In this document: piece after piece, positions 61,181 to 64,000 of the stretch
Layout of the letters: each line of letters opens with the position of its first letter
Numbering within the stretch: the stretch's first letter is position 1
DNA from: Segatella buccae ATCC 33574
Lineage (GTDB): Bacteria; Bacteroidota; Bacteroidia; Bacteroidales; Bacteroidaceae
Assembly: GCF_000184945.1 (NCBI RefSeq)
Contig: NZ_GL586311.1
Span: 2,799,620 to 2,863,619 of the forward strand
Length of the DNA: 64,000 bases
Direction: 5' to 3'
Position numbers and translations under genes: made by a program
The notes under the pieces: generated by a model
What the model was told of the DNA's origin: nothing
Database searches by the model: none
Seen by the model: only the letters and a program-made list of their open reading frames with translations

Positions 61181-62527
61181 ATGAAAAAAGAATATCTGAT
61201 ATACAAGTTAAGCGACGCGGTGAAGAGCACCTGCAAGATCGATCCCGAAGAGTTCACCAAGTTTGGCGTGAAGCGCGGCCTGCGCAACGACGACGGCTCC
61301 GGTGTGCTCGTGGGCCTCACCAACATCGGCAATGTGGTGGGCTACGAGCGCGACGCCGACGGCAAATTGCAGCCCACGGAAGGCAAACTCTTCTACCGTG
61401 GCTACGAACTCGACGACCTCGTTTCGCCCCTGCTCGAAGAGAAGCGGTTCGGCTTTGAGGAGATAGCCTACCTCCTGCTCTCGGGCAACCTGCCCGACAA
61501 GGAGGAACTCTCGGCCTTCCGCGAACTCCTCAACGACAACATGCCGCTCGACCACCGCACCATCGTCCACCTCATCGACCTTGAGGGCACCAACATCATG
61601 AACATTCTGGCGCGCTGCGTGCTGGAGATGTACACCTTCGACCCCAACCCCGATGACATCTCGCGCGACAATCTCATGCGCCAGTCCATCGAGCTCATCG
61701 CCAAACTGCCCACCATCGTGGCCTACGCCTACAACATCTACCGCCACAGCGTGCAGGGCCGCAGTCTGCACATCGGCCATCCGCGCGAAGACCTGAGTCT
61801 GGCCGAGAACTTTCTCTACATGCTCAAGAACGACGACTACACTTCGCTCGATGCCCGTATGCTCGACCTGCTGCTCGTGATTCAGGCCGAGCACGGCGGC
61901 GGTAACAACTCCACGTTTACCGTGCGCGTCACTTCCAGCACCCGCACCGATACCTATTCGAGCATCGCCGCCGGCATCGGGTCGCTCAAAGGGCCGCTCC
62001 ACGGTGGGGCCAACATCAAGGCCATCAACATGTTCCACCACTTGAAGGAGCAGATAAAAGACTGGACAAACATTGACGAGATAGACACCTATCTCAACCG
62101 TATGCTCACCAAGGAAGCCTACGACAAGTCGGGACTCATCTATGGCATCGGCCACGCCGTCTACACAATGAGCGATCCGCGTGCCGAGGAACTCAAGCGG
62201 TTGGCCGGCGAACTGGCCCGCGAGAAGGGCCGCGAAGAGGAATACGAGTTCTTGAAGCTCATCGAGCAGGAAGGCAAAAAGTGTCTCATGAACTTCCGCA
62301 AGTCGAAAAAGCCCGTGTGTGCCAACCTCGACTTCTACAGCGGTTTCATCTATGAGATGATCGGACTGCCGCAGGAAATTTCCACGCCCATCTTTGCCAT
62401 GGCCCGCATCGTGGGCTGGACGGCCCACCGCATCGAGGAACTCAACTTCGAGGGCCGCCGCATCATCCGCCCGGCCTACAAGAACACGCTCAAGCGGAAT
62501 GTCTATACGCCGTTGGCGAGAAGGTGA
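61181..62527 (+). CDS. gltA: citrate synthase
   Basis: 448 residues. The blocks GKLFYRGYELDDLVSPL, ILARCVLEMYTFDPNPDD, LLVIQAEHGGGNNSTFTVRVTSSTRTDTYSSIAAGIGSLKGPLHGGAN with the first catalytic His in EHGGGN and the second in PLHGGAN, GIGHAVYTMSDPRAEEL, and NLDFYSGFIYEMIG with the catalytic Asp make up the active site. It condenses oxaloacetate and acetyl-CoA. It follows acnA after a terminator; no separate promoter can be seen in the 101-nt gap. Confidence 0.97.
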   Translation: MKKEYLIYKLSDAVKSTCKIDPEEFTKFGVKRGLRNDDGSGVLVGLTNIGNVVGYERDADGKLQPTEGKLFYRGYELDDLVSPLLEEKRFGFEEIAYLLLSGNLPDKEELSAFRELLNDNMPLDHRTIVHLIDLEGTNIMNILARCVLEMYTFDPNPDDISRDNLMRQSIELIAKLPTIVAYAYNIYRHSVQGRSLHIGHPREDLSLAENFLYMLKNDDYTSLDARMLDLLLVIQAEHGGGNNSTFTVRVTSSTRTDTYSSIAAGIGSLKGPLHGGANIKAINMFHHLKEQIKDWTNIDEIDTYLNRMLTKEAYDKSGLIYGIGHAVYTMSDPRAEELKRLAGELAREKGREEEYEFLKLIEQEGKKCLMNFRKSKKPVCANLDFYSGFIYEMIGLPQEISTPIFAMARIVGWTAHRIEELNFEGRRIIRPAYKNTLKRNVYTPLARR

Positions 62528-62547
62528 GAAAGAGTCGCTTGCGAAAC

Positions 62548-62830
62548 TTTTAGGAGTTAAAGGGAGTTAAGGAGTTAGCACTCGCTTCGCTCGTTAGGAG
62601 AAGTTCCTTGAGCGATAGCGAAAAAAGACAATAGCTTTATGGCTTGAGTGTGTTGGAGCACAAAGGCGCGGAGAAAGCAGTTTTAACTCTTTAGGAGGTA
62701 AAGAATTTTGGGAAATTAAAGTCTACCCCCTCCACCTGTCAAGAGTAGTCAAGCAATAAAGCTATTGTCTTAACTCCCTTTAACTCCTTAACTCCCTTTA
62801 ACTCCTAACCCTTAACTCCTAACCCTTAAC
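62548..62830. repeat. GTTAAGGGAG array (family T), longest copy
   Basis: The left arm has TTTAGGAGTTAAAGGGAGTTAAGGAG, GCACTCGCTTCGCTCGTTAGGAG and TTCCTTGAGCGATAGCGAAAAAAG, ACAATAGCTTTATGGC; the right arm from about 62752 has GCAATAAAGCTATTGTC and TTAACTCCCTTT units, extended by two TAACCCTTAACTCC units. No ORF in the 315-nt gap other than the start of the next gene. Confidence 0.85.
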
Positions 62831-62842
62831 TCCCTTTCCTCC

Positions 62843-63262
62843 TTGCATTCCACTATCACCCAGTTTGAAATCACCCTGCCCGCCATGCCCCGCGGCTTCC
62901 ACCTTGTCACGGCCCGCCTCATGCGGCTCATGCCCCCGTTGCCCCGCACGGGACTGGTCAACATCTTTGTGAAACACACCGGCTGCGGACTCGCCATCAA
63001 CGAAAACTGCGACCCCGACGTGCGCACCGACATGCAAACGGTCTTCGACTCGCTCGTCAAGGAGAACGACCCGCGCTACCGCCACACCCTCGAAGGGCCC
63101 GACGACATGCCCTCTCATGTGAAGAGTGTGCTTGTGGGGGCGAGTCTCTCCATCCCCATCACCGACGGCCATCTCAACCTCGGCACGTGGCAGGGCATCT
63201 ACTTCTGCGAGTTCCGCAACCACGGCGGCCCCCGCAGTCTCGTGGTCACTGTCATCGGCTGA
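62843..63262 (+). CDS. YjbQ/UPF0047 family protein
   Basis: 139 residues. ITQFEITLPAMPRGFHLVTARLMRLMP, GLVNIFVKHTGCGLAINENCDPDVRTDM, HTLEGPDDMPSHVKSVLVGASLSIPITDGHLNLGTWQGIYFCEFRNHGG are the family blocks, with conserved His, Asn-Glu and Gly-Thr-Trp residues near the presumed active site. The family has been linked to weak thiamine-phosphate synthase activity; its real role is unclear. No ATG is available at the 5' end, so I take the TTG at 62843 as start; the TTG lies 13 nt past the repeat, so the original start may have been lost. Confidence 0.9.
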   Translation: MHSTITQFEITLPAMPRGFHLVTARLMRLMPPLPRTGLVNIFVKHTGCGLAINENCDPDVRTDMQTVFDSLVKENDPRYRHTLEGPDDMPSHVKSVLVGASLSIPITDGHLNLGTWQGIYFCEFRNHGGPRSLVVTVIG

Positions 63263-63405
63263 CGGCCTCCGTCGCTTCTTCTCCGGTCTTCCCCCGTTGG
63301 CGTAGGATTCCCTCCTTCGCCTACATCGGCCTGCCCTTGCCTGCGCCGGTGCTTGCCTGCGTTCATTCGCCGGCCCGTCTACATTTCGAAGTATAGTAAA
63401 CTTTT

Positions 63406-63436
63406 TTGGTGAAACGAGGCATAAACAGTAATTTTG
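63406..63436 (+). promoter_or_regulatory. Bacteroidetes-type promoter for the M15 peptidase gene
   Basis: TTG at 63406-63408, 20 nt, TAATTTTG at 63429-63436. A GTCATGGC/GCCATGAC hairpin (63436-63473) begins at the last base of the -7 element, so it would make up the 5' end of the mRNA. Confidence 0.7.
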
Positions 63437-63509
63437 TCATGGCTTTCGGAGCTTCGTCTCCCCGGGCCATGACATTATTTATATTAACCACCTTTCCACT
63501 AAAAAACGA

Positions 63510-63944
63510 ATGACCAACGAAGAATTTCTCTCACAACCACTCTCACCCCATTTCCGCCTCGGCGAATTTGTCCGTTCTGCCACGGCCGTAGACCTGCGCA
63601 TCGACAACCGTCCGCCCGCTATCGCCGTTGAAGCCCTGCGCCTGCTTTGCGAGGAGGTGCTCGAACCTCTGCGCCGCCGTTTCGGCTGCATCCGCATCAC
63701 CAGCGGCTACCGCTGCGAGACGCTCAACAGGGCCGTGGGCGGTGTCTCGCGCTCGCAACACCTGCTCGGCGAGGCTGCCGACATCTTTGTGCCCAACGAG
63801 GAGACAGCCCTCAAGTATCTCGACTTCCTGCGCACTCACACGCCTTTCGACCAACTCATCCTCGAGCCCCGCGACGCCCGCATCCCCCGTTGGCTGCACG
63901 TGAGTTACACCATCCGCCGGCCTGTGCGCGGCCAAGTGTTGTAG
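63510..63944 (+). CDS. M15-family peptidase (D-Ala-D-Ala carboxypeptidase-like)
   Basis: 144 residues with no signal peptide. SPHFRLGEFVRSATA, IRITSGYRCETLNRAVGGVSRSQHLLGEAADIFV with zinc-binding His and Asp (SRSQHLLGEAADI), and PRWLHVSY with the third zinc ligand are all present. The sequence is closest to the small M15_3 enzymes common in phage lysins and in Bacteroidetes chromosomes, which cut peptidoglycan stem peptides. Without an export signal it may be a lysin relic or be released by another route; no other phage genes are visible nearby. Confidence 0.9.
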   Translation: MTNEEFLSQPLSPHFRLGEFVRSATAVDLRIDNRPPAIAVEALRLLCEEVLEPLRRRFGCIRITSGYRCETLNRAVGGVSRSQHLLGEAADIFVPNEETALKYLDFLRTHTPFDQLILEPRDARIPRWLHVSYTIRRPVRGQVL

Positions 63945-64000
63945 ACCCAAAAACAAAAACAAGCCCAACAAAAAAACAAGCCCCCCCCAAGAGCCCACCC

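Noticed and set aside
63510..63944. Prophage remnant at the right end
   Set aside because: Only the M15 peptidase is phage-like; no other phage genes or attachment sites are visible.

Overview
The window looks like a chromosomal stretch of a Bacteroidales bacterium of the Prevotella type. This rests on the many TAnnTTTG (-7) / TTTG (-33) promoters of the Bacteroidetes primary sigma factor, on Bacteroidetes-type genes (a TPR/helix-turn-helix membrane regulator, SPII lipoproteins, a mitochondrial-like aconitase), and on poor Shine-Dalgarno use. Species cannot be named from the sequence alone.

Layout. 1-12185 is one minus-strand surface-polysaccharide operon: flippase, pyruvyl-transferase-like protein, acyltransferase, GT32, GT4, EpsG-like polymerase, GT2, GT4, GT2 and two tandem asparagine-synthase-like amidotransferases, the last cut by the window edge. 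It is visibly AT-rich from about 4.5 to 12.2 kb. A pRiA4b ORF-3 family gene (12236-13093) and a 29-residue peptide gene with its own promoter follow. At 14204-15733 sits an intact IS3-family element, inserted into a dispersed repeat whose uninterrupted sister copy is at 57.8-58.1 kb. At 16.3-21.7 kb are a membrane regulator, an outer-membrane beta-barrel and a CE1-type esterase. At 21.8-24.8 kb are a lipoprotein, ugd and rfbC, which could supply UDP-GlcA and dTDP-rhamnose for surface glycans.

25.3-41.5 kb is mostly housekeeping: a lipoprotein, aspS, a membrane pseudokinase, a small membrane protein, an RluA-type pseudouridine synthase, an alpha-amylase fused in frame to an AlaX-like tRNA-editing domain, fabD, a DASS anion transporter, a TPR protein and gyrA. 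41.9-44.3 kb carries a lactate permease, a YbjQ protein and crcB. 44.5-51.0 kb is a complete YbhG/F/S/R-like ABC exporter plus a TolC protein, divergent from an AraC regulator. 52.3-57.8 kb has a PQQ-propeller-like protein, a Fur-family regulator, a BaiN-type flavoprotein, a thioredoxin lipoprotein and a MATE exporter. 58.6-62.5 kb has aconitase and citrate synthase with no isocitrate dehydrogenase between them; a YjbQ protein and an M15 peptidase close the window.

The most unusual content is in the gaps. Related structured repeats (two A copies, two B copies) share blocks and carry hairpins with compensatory base changes; each B copy starts with a consensus promoter followed at once by an intrinsic terminator. 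CCCCCTAAAGGGGG palindromes and GTTAAGGGAG arrays fill many other gaps and form the 3' ends of several coding sequences. A separate 80-bp stretch has TGCA at exact 11-bp spacing. No CRISPR array, rRNA, tRNA or prophage was seen.
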